Numbered from the stretch's first letter, positions 26,684 to 35,125 are shown. The stretch is 64,000 bases of DNA from Amycolatopsis pretoriensis (GCF_900107925.1 NZ_FNUJ01000002.1:620001-684000), one strand, 5' to 3'. The notes: a model not told the origin generated them from the sequence alone. Numbers and translations: made by a program.

Positions 26684-27953
26684 CGGCTGCTCCGTGCGGT
26701 CTCAGGCCGGCGGCGATCACCGCGCCGAGCAGCCGTCGCCGCATCGCCGTGACGTCCCCGGGGACGCACATCAGCGCGCAGTGCACCCGCCCGCCGGGAG
26801 CCGCGAGACCGCTGCCGCTCACCAGGGCGACTCCCGGGCGGGCGCCGCCCTGGTAGAGGAGCCCCTCGCGTCGGAGGGCCCCTGCCAGCGCGGCGATGCG
26901 CGTGCCGGGTGCCGCCGTCACCGTCACCTCCCACAGGTGGCACCGCAGGCCGTGCTCGCGCGTCCGCCGGTCGAGGGTCAGCGCGAGCAGTCCCAGCGAC
27001 CGCCGGGCGTTGATCTCGAGCACGGGCACCAGGCTCCCGTCGCGCAGGAGCATCGAGTCCACCCCCACCGGACCCCAGTACCCCGCCCGCGCCAAGGCTT
27101 CCGCGACCGTGCCCAGCACGTCGAAGTAGCCTCGCGCGCGCAACGACGTCACCAACGCCGGCTCGGCGGGGGCGGATCCGAGGTGGCGGAACCCGCGGTT
27201 CGTCATCACCCGCACGCCCAGCGGCCGCCACCGGCCGCCCGGCTCGATCAGGACGTGCCCGGAGAGGTCGCGCAGCTTGGCGAACTTCGGCTGCACGACG
27301 AACTCCACCCGGCGGCCGCGGGCGACCTGCGCCCGCACCGTCCGCAGGACCGCCCGGAGCACCCCCTCCGTGCGCACCTCCAGCATCGCCCGGCCGGACA
27401 CCCCGAACGGGTCCTTGACGACCGCCACCCCCGGGACAGCGGCGACGGCGGCCGCCAGCTCGTCGGCGGACCGCACGACCCGGCCGGCGCCGGGCAGGCC
27501 GAGCCGCCGCACCAGCTCGTTCGACCACGACTTGGAGTTGACCTCGGCGACGACGTCCGCGGCGGGGAGCGAACCGGCCCACCCGCACCGGGCGGCGAGC
27601 CGGACCGTGTCGTCGAGGACCGCGTAGGGGTCCAGGCCCGCGCAGGCGCCGACCCGGGCGAGCGCCCGCGGGTCGGCCGGCACGAGCCGCTCCAGCGGGA
27701 CGGCCGGCGCTCCGGGGAGCGGACAGTGGTCGAACTCGATCCCGCAGCCCGCCAGGCTTTCCCGCACCGCCGCGGCGACCGGCCGCCGGGTGACGAGCAG
27801 GTCGCCCGGTGCGCAGAACGCCGCCACCAGCTCGTCCATGGCGTCGACGGCGGCGTGGTCGCGACCGGCGGCCGGGAGCTCGGCGAGGCCGGCCGGACGC
27901 CACCACCGCTCGGCGTCGAAGGTGCCGAGCCGCGCGATCCGCCCGGCGGTCAA
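26673..27953 (-). CDS. ATP-grasp ligase
   Basis: The product has 426 residues. Central features are NSKSWSNELVRRLGLPG, VAVVKDPFGVSGRAM (ATP-binding lysine and Gly loop) and GPVGVDSMLLRDG with VPVLEINARRSLGLL (metal-binding Glu/Asn), the ATP-grasp active site. It would form an acyl-phosphate and then an amide or thioester. The only start fitting the operon is TTG 27953, which overlaps the ACP stop (TTGA). By analogy with BtrJ, which loads glutamate onto the carrier BtrI in butirosin biosynthesis, it may charge the upstream ACP; that is inference. The last ~100 residues are less conserved. Confidence 0.78.
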   Translation of the reverse strand: MTAGRIARLGTFDAERWWRPAGLAELPAAGRDHAAVDAMDELVAAFCAPGDLLVTRRPVAAAVRESLAGCGIEFDHCPLPGAPAVPLERLVPADPRALARVGACAGLDPYAVLDDTVRLAARCGWAGSLPAADVVAEVNSKSWSNELVRRLGLPGAGRVVRSADELAAAVAAVPGVAVVKDPFGVSGRAMLEVRTEGVLRAVLRTVRAQVARGRRVEFVVQPKFAKLRDLSGHVLIEPGGRWRPLGVRVMTNRGFRHLGSAPAEPALVTSLRARGYFDVLGTVAEALARAGYWGPVGVDSMLLRDGSLVPVLEINARRSLGLLALTLDRRTREHGLRCHLWEVTVTAAPGTRIAALAGALRREGLLYQGGARPGVALVSGSGLAAPGGRVHCALMCVPGDVTAMRRRLLGAVIAAGLRPHGAADAA

Positions 27954-28210
27954 CTCGACGTCACCGCCATCAGCGGTTCGAGGTAGGCGGCGAACTGCCG
28001 GACCGCGCGCAGGTGGTCCAGTTCCAGGTTTTCGTAGTCCAGCTCGAGGCCGAATTCGTCTTCGATGCCGAGCAGGAACGCGATCATCTGCAACGAGTCG
28101 AGGCCGTACTCCTCGACGAGGTCGGCGGCGGAGCCGATCTCGGCGGCCGACATCCCGTTCTCCAGCACTCCGGCCAGCACGTGCTTGATCCGGAACTCCA
28201 CATCGGACAC
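27950..28210 (-). CDS. Free-standing acyl/peptidyl carrier protein
   Basis: The 86-residue four-helix carrier has the phosphopantetheine site EYGLDSLQMIAFLL with Ser39. It is acidic and of normal ACP length. It starts at GTG 28210, 3 nt after the radical SAM stop, and its end overlaps the ATP-grasp start. A discrete carrier between a radical SAM enzyme and an ATP-grasp ligase suggests the operon works on a tethered acyl or aminoacyl intermediate. A phosphopantetheinyl transferase from elsewhere would be needed. Confidence 0.9.
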   Translation of the reverse strand: MSDVEFRIKHVLAGVLENGMSAAEIGSAADLVEEYGLDSLQMIAFLLGIEDEFGLELDYENLELDHLRAVRQFAAYLEPLMAVTSS

Positions 28211-28213
28211 GGC

Positions 28214-29389
28214 TCACACCCCGTTCAGGTAGAGGAGGATGCACTTCGAGCAGACGGGCATCATCCCGGTGGCGGACAGGACCCGCCGGACCTCCCGGAA
28301 CGCCGGGCTCTGCCACAGTTCGCCGAGCTCGGTGTCGTAGAGGTTGCCCACCACGAACTCGGGGAAGAACTTGCAGGAGCTGACGCTGCCGTCGGCGTGC
28401 ACCTCCAGCCGGTTGGACACCGCGAGGCACCGGCTGCGCCGCTGCGCCGGGCGTGAGGTGCCGCGGATGAAGTCGTCGACCTCGTCGTCGGCGAGCTGCG
28501 GCTGGTAGCGGACGCGGACCCGCCACGTCCGGCTCGCGAGCTGCCGCATGGACTCCCGGAGCACCGGCAGGCACTCCTCCGGCAGCCGGTAGGTGTAGGA
28601 GTGCCAGGTCGGCTTCTTCGTCCCGGTTTCGGGCCGCAGCCAGGCGAACGACTCGGCGTAGACCCGGTCCATCGCCGCGGCGACCTCGGGGCTGATGTAC
28701 CACGGGAACTGGAAGTAGACCGTGTTGACGCCGAGCTCTTCGGCCCATTCCATGAATTCGGTCATCCGGCCGACGCTCTGGTGCGAAATCATGCAGTTGA
28801 GCGACACTTCACCGCCGAATTCGCCGGCTCGTTTCAGATCGAGCATCCGCCGGATGTTCTCCTCCGTCCGCCGGAAAGTGCCCTTGCCGCGCAACGCCTC
28901 GTGCTCCGCGCCGAGCCCGTCCAGGCTGACGAGCAGGTTGAGGTTTTCCCCGATGCGCAGAAGATCGTCGAGGTGGCGCTTGAACAACAGGCCGTTCGTA
29001 CACATGGTCACCGTCCGCGGATACCGGACGAGCAGGTCGGTGATTTCCCGGAACCGCGTGTGCATCAGCGGTTCACCGCCCCAGAGGAACAGTTTCGACC
29101 GGGTCTCCGCGGTGGTGCGCAGCAGGTTTTCGACGATCTCCACCCCGAGTTCCGTCTTCTGCCGCTGCGGGCTGAAGTCCCGGAAGAAGCCCTGTTCGCT
29201 CCACTGGTAGCAGTGACTGCACCGCAGGTTGCAGCGGTAGGTCAGCTGCAGGCAAACCTCACGCGGCAACGGAGTCGCGTACAGCGGATCGGCGAGAACG
29301 CTCTTGCGGGCCTGTGACCGAATTGCGACGGTGTGCTTGATATCGGCGAATTCTTTGACGTCGATGGTGCGCGTCGTGGCTGGGCGCAT
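28214..29389 (-). CDS. Radical SAM protein with SPASM-like C terminus
   Basis: This 391-residue enzyme carries CNLRCSHC (Cys53, Cys57, Cys60) for the SAM-binding 4Fe-4S cluster. Strand motifs LFLWGGEPLM and VSLDGLGAEHE follow. A C-terminal Cys-rich part (RCLAVSNRLEVHADGSVSSC, later PVCSKC) can bind an auxiliary cluster as in SPASM/twitch enzymes. These do radical dehydrogenation, epimerisation or C-X bond formation on peptides and small molecules, including BtrN in butirosin biosynthesis. ATG 29389 has GGGGAATTC upstream. It is the first gene of the six-gene operon. Confidence 0.88.
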   Translation of the reverse strand: MRPATTRTIDVKEFADIKHTVAIRSQARKSVLADPLYATPLPREVCLQLTYRCNLRCSHCYQWSEQGFFRDFSPQRQKTELGVEIVENLLRTTAETRSKLFLWGGEPLMHTRFREITDLLVRYPRTVTMCTNGLLFKRHLDDLLRIGENLNLLVSLDGLGAEHEALRGKGTFRRTEENIRRMLDLKRAGEFGGEVSLNCMISHQSVGRMTEFMEWAEELGVNTVYFQFPWYISPEVAAAMDRVYAESFAWLRPETGTKKPTWHSYTYRLPEECLPVLRESMRQLASRTWRVRVRYQPQLADDEVDDFIRGTSRPAQRRSRCLAVSNRLEVHADGSVSSCKFFPEFVVGNLYDTELGELWQSPAFREVRRVLSATGMMPVCSKCILLYLNGV

Positions 29390-29744
29390 GAATTCCCCAC
29401 AGTGTTCCGGCGGCGTGATTTTCCGGATCCACGGTAGGTGCCGGCGGGAATCGGGAACACCCCTAGCGGCGGTCGCCCGCAAGGGCCGGATCAGCGCTGT
29501 GACGGGTGCCGACGGGTTCTCTGGCAGCCATGGAGTTCGCTCGGGAAAGCCGGTCCACGACTGCCCCGGGCGCCCGCGGACCACACCCGGTCGGGCGGCA
29601 CTCCCGATGGTCGCGAGAGCGTCACCGTCCAGCGACAGTCGGTCCAGCCGTCGACCGGTGCTCCCCCGACGCTCGAACCCCCCGCCGGCGCGCCCCCGCC
29701 GGCGGTCGGCGAAGTCGCGGCGGTGTCTGGTCAAGCGGGCCGGA
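29390..29744. other. Intergenic region upstream of the radical SAM operon
   Basis: This 355-bp stretch lies between divergent genes. It must hold the promoter of the radical SAM operon (minus) and of the DUF1206 gene (plus). I see no convincing ORF. A short direct repeat CCCCCGCCGGCG occurs twice at about 29680-29706. No confident -35/-10 boxes or operator were found. Confidence 0.4.
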
Positions 29745-30527
29745 ATGGTTCAGGATCCTCCCGTGCCCGACTTCAGAGGTTTCGCCCTGATCGCCCGGAT
29801 CGGCCTGACTTGCTACGCCGCCGTGCACCTGGTCGTCGCGTGGCTGGCGGCGCAGGTGGCCCTCGGTGACAACGAGAAGGCCGACAAGGCCGGCGCCTTG
29901 CAGATCGTCGCCGCCGGTGGCGGAGCGTGGCTGCTCTGGCTGATCGCCGCCGGCACCGGGCTGCTCGCGCTGTGGCAGCTCACCGAGGCGATCACGGGCC
30001 ACCGGCACGCCGCACCGCGCCGGCGGTGGGTGCGCCGCGCGACCAGCGGGGTCGAGGTCGTCCTGTACGGACTCGTCGCCTACAGCGCCGGCAAGATCGC
30101 GACCGGCGGTTCCGGCAAGGCGGGGTCGGTGGTGGCCACGGTCCTGGCCGAGCCCTGGGGACCCGCCGCGGTGATCGCGGCCGGCGGCATCGTCATCGCG
30201 GTCGCGGCGTTCCTCGGCTACCGCGGAGTCCGGAAGAAGTTCGTCCACGACCTCGACTTCGACGGCACGTCCCGCACTCTGCGGCGGTCGACGGAGCGCT
30301 TGGGCCAGGTGGGCTGGTGCGCCATGGCGGTCACCTACGGCACGGTGGGTGCGATGTTCATCGTCGCCGCGGTCGACTACGACCCCGCCAAGGCCGGCGG
30401 CCTGGACCCCGCGCTCAAGACGCTCGCGCTCCAGCCGTACGGGCAAGCACTGCTGCTGACACTGGCGGCCGGCATCGCCGTCTTCGGCGCGTTCGCGTTG
30501 CTCGAGAGCCGCTACCGCAAGATCTGA
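29745..30527 (+). CDS. DUF1206-family membrane protein
   Basis: This 260-residue protein has about six transmembrane helices arranged as three similar pairs. The pattern ARIGLTCYAAVHLVVAWLA is repeated in looser form at VEVVLYGLVAYS and RLGQVGWCAMAVTYGTVGAM, as known for DUF1206. Function is unknown. Start ATG 29745 or GTG 29763, the latter with AGGA at a good distance. The C terminus is short and basic (ESRYRKI). Confidence 0.8.
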   Translation: MVQDPPVPDFRGFALIARIGLTCYAAVHLVVAWLAAQVALGDNEKADKAGALQIVAAGGGAWLLWLIAAGTGLLALWQLTEAITGHRHAAPRRRWVRRATSGVEVVLYGLVAYSAGKIATGGSGKAGSVVATVLAEPWGPAAVIAAGGIVIAVAAFLGYRGVRKKFVHDLDFDGTSRTLRRSTERLGQVGWCAMAVTYGTVGAMFIVAAVDYDPAKAGGLDPALKTLALQPYGQALLLTLAAGIAVFGAFALLESRYRKI

Positions 30528-30590
30528 CGACCACCAGCGCGACCGACACGTCCGAGTTCGGCGGGCCGCCGTCCACCGCCGCAAGATCGC

Positions 30591-31019
30591 CTAGAGCTCC
30601 TCGGCGAGCATCACGATGATGCCGCTGGGACCCCGGACGTACGTGAGCCGGTAGATGTCCTCGTAGTTCGCCACCCCGCGAAGCGGGTGGCAGCCGTGCT
30701 TCGCGGCGATCTCGAGCGCCTTGTCGAGGTCGTCGACGGAAAAGGCGACGCGGTGCATGCCGATCGCGTTGGGGCGGGTGGGCTCCGACTCGATCGCCTC
30801 GGGGTGGATGTACTCGAAGAGCTCGAGGCGGCCGTTCCCGTCCGGCGTCTGGAGCATGGCGATCTTGGCGTGGTTGCCATCCAGGCCGACGGCGGTTTCG
30901 GTCCACTCACCGCTGACCGTGTCGCGGCCGATGACCGTGAGACCCAGGTCGGTGAAGAAAGCGATCGTCGCTTCGAGGTCGCGGACGGCGATGCCGACGT
31001 TCTCGAGTTTGATGGGCAT
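30591..31019 (-). CDS. VOC / glyoxalase-family protein (methylmalonyl-CoA-epimerase-like)
   Basis: This single 142-residue vicinal-oxygen-chelate unit has two beta-alpha-beta-beta-beta modules: VGIAVRDLEATIAFFTDLGL and HRVAFSVDDLDKALEIAAKHG. The first metal ligand, usually His in an HVGIAV motif, is Asn here (LENVGIAV). Other ligands (GRLELFEY Glu, MHRVAF His) are present. It may therefore bind metal differently or act as a small-molecule binding protein. It is divergent from the FAH-family gene. Confidence 0.78.
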   Translation of the reverse strand: MPIKLENVGIAVRDLEATIAFFTDLGLTVIGRDTVSGEWTETAVGLDGNHAKIAMLQTPDGNGRLELFEYIHPEAIESEPTRPNAIGMHRVAFSVDDLDKALEIAAKHGCHPLRGVANYEDIYRLTYVRGPSGIIVMLAEEL

Positions 31020-31045
31020 GCCGGGCACGTTATCGGGAACGTGCG

Positions 31046-31075
31046 TTGACCGCCGCGCTCGGCACTCCGTAGGTT
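31046..31075 (+). promoter_or_regulatory. Predicted sigma70-type promoter of the FAH-family gene
   Basis: TTGACC (31046-31051) and TAGGTT (31070-31075) are separated by 18 nt. A transcript would begin near 31082, just ahead of GAGGAGG (31087-31093) and the TTG start at 31100. The spacing and the adjacent strong ribosome-binding site support the call. Confidence 0.55.
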
Positions 31076-31099
31076 CGACACGGAACGAGGAGGTCGGGG

Positions 31100-31975
31100 T
31101 TGAGTCACCTGGTGCGTTTCGCGGACGGAACCGGCACCGTCCGGGTCGGCCTGCTCGCCGAGGAGCGCCTGCGGCCGCTCCCGGTGGCGTCGATGAGCGA
31201 CCTGCTGCGCCGGCCGGTGGCGGAGATCCGCGAGCTGGCCGAGGCTGCCGGGGACCCGGTGTCCACGACGGGGACACGCCTGCTGCCGCCGCTGGACGGG
31301 CGGATGGAGGTGTGGGCCGCGGGGGTGACGTACCTGCGGTCGGAGGAGGCCCGCCGCGAGGAGAGCGCCGACGAGGACGTGTACGCGCGGGTGTACCGCG
31401 CGGAGCGGCCGGAGCTGTTCTTCAAGTCACCGGCGTGGCGCGTGGTCACCGACGACGAGCCGATCGCCGTCCGCGCCGATTCCGCCAACAACGTGCCGGA
31501 GCCGGAACTCGGCCTGCTGTTGACCGGCACCGGGGAGATCGCCGGGTACGTGGTGGTCGACGACGTGAGCTCCCGCAGCATCGAAGGCGAGAACCCGTTG
31601 TACCTCCCGCAGGCCAAGATCTACACGGGATCGTGCGCGATCTCGGCACGTGTGCGGCCGGCGTGGGAGGTACCGGATCCGCTGTCCCTCGGCCTCCGCA
31701 TGCGCATCCTGCGCGACGGCGGGGAGGTGTTCGCCGGCGAGGCCAGTACCGCACAGCTGAACCGCGAACCGGCGGGGCTGGTCGAGTACCTGTGGCGGGA
31801 CAACGACTTCCCCGACGGCGCGGTCCTTTCGACGGGCACGTCCGTGGTGCCGGGACTGGACCAGGGGCTGCGGCCGGGAGACGTGGTCGAGATCGAGATC
31901 GACGAGGTGGGGTCGTTGCGCTCCCCTGTGGTGCTGGGAGCGGATGAGGTGCGCCGGGTGCTCGCGGCCCGCTGA
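31100..31975 (+). CDS. Fumarylacetoacetate hydrolase-family protein
   Basis: This 291-residue enzyme has metal-binding glutamates in NVPEPELGLLL, followed by DDVSSRSIEGENPLYLP and IYTGSCAISA. The family includes fumarylpyruvate hydrolases, 2-hydroxyhepta-dienedioate isomerases and sugar-acid dehydratases. The substrate here is open. Start is TTG at 31100, supported by GAGGAGG seven bases upstream. The stop falls 4 nt from the stop of the convergent immunity-like gene, inside a short inverted repeat (31970-31985). Confidence 0.82.
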   Translation: MSHLVRFADGTGTVRVGLLAEERLRPLPVASMSDLLRRPVAEIRELAEAAGDPVSTTGTRLLPPLDGRMEVWAAGVTYLRSEEARREESADEDVYARVYRAERPELFFKSPAWRVVTDDEPIAVRADSANNVPEPELGLLLTGTGEIAGYVVVDDVSSRSIEGENPLYLPQAKIYTGSCAISARVRPAWEVPDPLSLGLRMRILRDGGEVFAGEASTAQLNREPAGLVEYLWRDNDFPDGAVLSTGTSVVPGLDQGLRPGDVVEIEIDEVGSLRSPVVLGADEVRRVLAAR

Positions 31976-31979
31976 GACC

Positions 31980-32441
31980 TCAGCGCTTCGCCGCGGCACG
32001 TACTCGGACGCGAAGGTCGTTCCAGGCGCTGATGAAACTGCCGAGGTCGACGGTCTCCACCCGGCCGGCCAACGGGGCGAATTCGGCCGGCGCGGTGTGG
32101 CCGGGATGGAACCGGACCGTCACGGTGTCTCCCGTTCGGCGCAGCGCCAGGCGGAGTTCCGTGCCCTGCGCGGCGAAGTACAGGTCGGCTTCCCCTCCCT
32201 CGACGCCCAGCGCGGTGAACACCTCGTCCAAGTGCGGGTAGGGATACGGAAGGTCGTCCAGGTCGAGCCGGATCACGAGGTCACCGAAGTGGAGTGTCAG
32301 CGGCCCTTCGTACTCCGCCACGAACCGGAACAGCGCGCGCATTTCTTCGCTCCACAGCGCGACGTCGTCTTCGTTGTACGCGCGTGGCGTCCCACGTCGC
32401 TCCCAGCCGGCGGTGATCGAGAACGGCACCATCGGGATCAC
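31980..32441 (-). CDS. Probable immunity protein of the adjacent toxin
   Basis: The 153-residue acidic cytoplasmic protein matches no family I know. It starts at GTG 32441, overlapping the toxin stop as GTGA, or at ATG 32432. Being small and coupled immediately 3' of a polymorphic toxin-like gene is the hallmark position of an immunity protein. It has alternating strand-like segments (GPLTLHFGDLVIRLDLDD, TVTVRFHPG) and an internal HTAPAEF region. Expected role: bind and block the C-terminal toxin domain. This is inferred from context only. Confidence 0.6.
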   Translation of the reverse strand: MIPMVPFSITAGWERRGTPRAYNEDDVALWSEEMRALFRFVAEYEGPLTLHFGDLVIRLDLDDLPYPYPHLDEVFTALGVEGGEADLYFAAQGTELRLALRRTGDTVTVRFHPGHTAPAEFAPLAGRVETVDLGSFISAWNDLRVRVRAAAKR

Positions 32442-34858
32442 GGTATCGGGAAGCTGGACTCGACCGACCCGTCGGCCAAGCGCACGACCCGGACGCGTTG
32501 CACGTCGCTGACCACGCTGCCGTCCGGCTGGAAGACCCGGCCCACCGGGCGGAACATTTCGACGTCGTGGGCGCCGGGAGCCACCGGTGCGCGCCGCTCC
32601 GCTTCGACGATCAGGGCGTTGTCGTAGAACTGGCCGTCCGGTACCCGGCGGCCGCTCTTGCGCACGCTCATGGCCCGGTTCCGGAAGTCGTTGCTGTCGA
32701 GGTGGGCACCGTGTTCGCGATAGGAGTGCCCGTAGGAGGGTGACGCCGGATCGCCCCACCGGCCCGGGAAACCGTGCCCCGGGACGTCGGTCAGCGGAGC
32801 GAGCACCTTGGGCACTTCGGACCGGGCGACCGCCGAGTCGCGAAGCAGCTTGCGCAGGTGAGCCGCGTTACTGGCCCCGGACACCCGCGAGATCGCGGTG
32901 TCGAGGTCGGCCCGCCCGGCGTGGAAGTGCTCCTTAAGCAGCAGCTCGTCGGTGGCGCCGAGGTTGCGCAGCCGTCCGAGCAGGGTCTGGATGGTTTGCA
33001 CCTGCGCAGTCGTGGCCGTCGTCGGGATACACGGACTCGCGCACCGGGTCAGGACGTCGCGCACCCGCGGATCCATCTCCCGGAACTGACGGCGCAGATC
33101 GGGGCGCTCCCGGAGCAGCGTCTGCGTCTCTTCGTTGAGGGACTGCTCCCACGGGCTCAGCGTCGCCTCCAGCGGCGCCCGCTCGGCCTTGGGAGCTTCG
33201 CGCATCGCTTGCCGCATGGCCTGTTCCTCGCTCAACGCGCGGTTGGCGGCCCGGATCCGCTCCGCGCGGACGCGCAGCGCGCGGACGCCTCTCGCCACCC
33301 CCATCGTGGTCAGCTGGAGGAGGATCTGGGACCCACCCGCGGCGAGCACCCTGGCCATCCGGCCGGCCGCGTGCTGCATCGCGACGGCGGTGCGCGCGGC
33401 CAGCACGTCGCGGAACGCGTCGCCCAGCTCGACGAGCTGGCTCAGCACGTCCGCACCGAGCTTCACCATCAGGTAGACGTCTACCGCGACATCGACGAAC
33501 GGAATCATCTGCAGCACGACGATGACGGCGAGTTCCTTGAGGATCTCCGGGCCGTTCGCGATCAGCCCGTCCAGGACCTCACCCAGCGCGCCGCCCGCGT
33601 ACCCGGCGGCCAGCAACCAGCGGAACGCCATCGCGACCCGCTCGCCGTCGCCCGCTCCGCCGATCCGCGCGTCCGTGGCGGCCAACGCCGTGTCGAACTG
33701 GTCCGAGCCCTGCGACCAGCCGCTGAGAATGCCGAGCAGCCCCGACAGGCCGCCGCCCATGCCGGCGACCAGCGCCGCGTCCGCCAGTCCCAGCGACTCG
33801 GTCTGGATGGCCAGCAGCTCGGCCTCCGACATCGCGAGCCGCTCGGCGGACCGCGCCGGCAGGTCACGGAGGATCCGCTGCTTGTTCTGGACGAAGTCCT
33901 GGTACTCGTGGAACTTCGGGACGTACGTGCCATCGGCGACCGCCTCGGCCACCTGGTTCACAACGCCTTCCCACGTGAGGGCGAAGTTCCCGTAGAACCG
34001 CATCTGCGCCCAGCGGGCCGTGGCGCGGGCGAAGTCGCCGACGGCGTCGCCCGCGGGCAGCTGGGTGTGCGCCAGGCGCAGCGCGAAGCGGCTCAACCCG
34101 GCCAGTTCCGCCAGCGGAACCGGGAGTCCCTTGTCCACCAGCCGTGGCGGCAGCTCGTTCGCCTGGGCGATGAGTGCCGCGAGCTTCGGCTGCAGCTCGG
34201 CGACGACGGCGGCCGGCTCGATGCCGAGGGTGAGCGCGGCGTGGACCCGGCCCGACCAGGTGAGCGGAAAGCCCTTCGGCGTCGTCGCCATGGCCAGTTC
34301 GGCGCCGGCGGGCCCCAGCGCGGTGAGCGTGTCCATTTCGGTTCTGGCCAGCTGACGCGCCCGGTCGATGAATTCGTCGACCTGCGCCTGCGTCTCGAAC
34401 CTCGGGTGCGCCCGAAACCGCAGCAACAGCGAAGCGCGGTTGGCGTTGGCCCGCAAGCCGAGGTCGCCGTCCTGCTCGGCGTTCCGCGTCACCGCCTCGA
34501 TCTCGCGCTCGAGCTTCGCGACCAGCGAAGGATCCCCTTCCGACGCTTCATCGTCGCGCTGGAGCTCCGGTACGCGCTGCGCGGACGGCTTGTCTTCGTC
34601 GCGCTGTTCGGCTTCCTCCACACAGGACGAACAGTCGGTACACCCCGGCCCGCACGCACGCTGCAGGTCGGCCGGTGGCCCGCTGATCATCCGGGACACG
34701 ACCGCGTTCCCCACGGACCGCTGCAGCCCGACGACCGCGGCCGAACCGAGCACGAGCGGCCGCGAGGGCAGCACGGTGTGCGGCGTCCGGGCCCGGCGTT
34801 CGGCCGGCCCCTGCTTGGACGCGCACCTCAGCGCGGCGGAGCGTTGCTCGTGCTGCAC
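32438..34858 (-). CDS. Polymorphic toxin-like protein with eCIS-type leader
   Basis: The product has 806 residues. Near residue 44 is LQRSVGNAVVSRM, followed by LQRACGPGCTDCSSCVEEAE; these repeat-like LQR..GN.AV and Cys-cluster segments are typical leaders of proteins associated with extracellular contractile injection systems. The HExxH DUF4157 metallopeptidase that often follows is absent. The middle (about 90-560) is helical with a hydrophobic stretch (VIVVLQMIPFVDVAVDVYLM). Then comes MDPRVRDVLTRCASPCIP, a pretoxin-like linker. The C terminus (about 680-806) contains YGHSYREHGAHLDSNDFRNR, perhaps an RNase-like toxin. Start is GTG 34858. The immunity-like gene is coupled downstream. Confidence 0.72.
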   Translation of the reverse strand: MQHEQRSAALRCASKQGPAERRARTPHTVLPSRPLVLGSAAVVGLQRSVGNAVVSRMISGPPADLQRACGPGCTDCSSCVEEAEQRDEDKPSAQRVPELQRDDEASEGDPSLVAKLEREIEAVTRNAEQDGDLGLRANANRASLLLRFRAHPRFETQAQVDEFIDRARQLARTEMDTLTALGPAGAELAMATTPKGFPLTWSGRVHAALTLGIEPAAVVAELQPKLAALIAQANELPPRLVDKGLPVPLAELAGLSRFALRLAHTQLPAGDAVGDFARATARWAQMRFYGNFALTWEGVVNQVAEAVADGTYVPKFHEYQDFVQNKQRILRDLPARSAERLAMSEAELLAIQTESLGLADAALVAGMGGGLSGLLGILSGWSQGSDQFDTALAATDARIGGAGDGERVAMAFRWLLAAGYAGGALGEVLDGLIANGPEILKELAVIVVLQMIPFVDVAVDVYLMVKLGADVLSQLVELGDAFRDVLAARTAVAMQHAAGRMARVLAAGGSQILLQLTTMGVARGVRALRVRAERIRAANRALSEEQAMRQAMREAPKAERAPLEATLSPWEQSLNEETQTLLRERPDLRRQFREMDPRVRDVLTRCASPCIPTTATTAQVQTIQTLLGRLRNLGATDELLLKEHFHAGRADLDTAISRVSGASNAAHLRKLLRDSAVARSEVPKVLAPLTDVPGHGFPGRWGDPASPSYGHSYREHGAHLDSNDFRNRAMSVRKSGRRVPDGQFYDNALIVEAERRAPVAPGAHDVEMFRPVGRVFQPDGSVVSDVQRVRVVRLADGSVESSFPIP

Positions 34859-35107
34859 CGGCGGTCGCCTTCGTCGAGCACCACCCCAGTCTCCACCAGG
34901 CGGCCGGGGCGTCGGGTGCCCTTTCGGGCAGCGTGGCAGGCAGTGAACGGGTCCCGTACGGCTGCCGGCAACCGGGAATCTGCTACGAAAAGTAAGGGGC
35001 CGTATGCGTCATGTGCACCCCGCCCGATGACAAGCCTTGTCCGGTAGATACCCACTTTCGGCGGTACTTGCATGTCCGAATTATCTGCTTGGATCCCCCA
35101 GAACGTG

Positions 35108-35125
35108 TTTTACAACGTTGTAAAA
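35108..35125. promoter_or_regulatory. Perfect 18-bp palindrome, probable LacI-family operator
   Basis: TTTTACAACGTTGTAAAA is an exact palindrome just 16 bp upstream of the GH2 ATG (35142). The ACAACGTTGT core is typical of LacI-type repressor operators controlling glycosidase genes. Its A/T-rich arms stand out in this G+C-rich sequence. The regulator is not in the window. Confidence 0.75.

Noticed and set aside
29670..29710. Direct repeat CCCCCGCCGGCG occurring twice upstream of the DUF1206 gene
   Set aside because: Short G+C-only repeats are expected by chance at this composition; I saw no third copy or spacing pattern.
31970..31985. CGCTGAG/CTCAGCG inverted repeat across the stops of the FAH and immunity genes
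   Set aside because: The spacer is only 2 nt, too short for a stable RNA loop without opening pairs, and the symmetry is partly forced by two facing TGA stops.
32438..34858. DUF4157 metallopeptidase domain expected after the injection-system leader
   Set aside because: No HExxH motif is present in the protein, so I did not call a protease domain.
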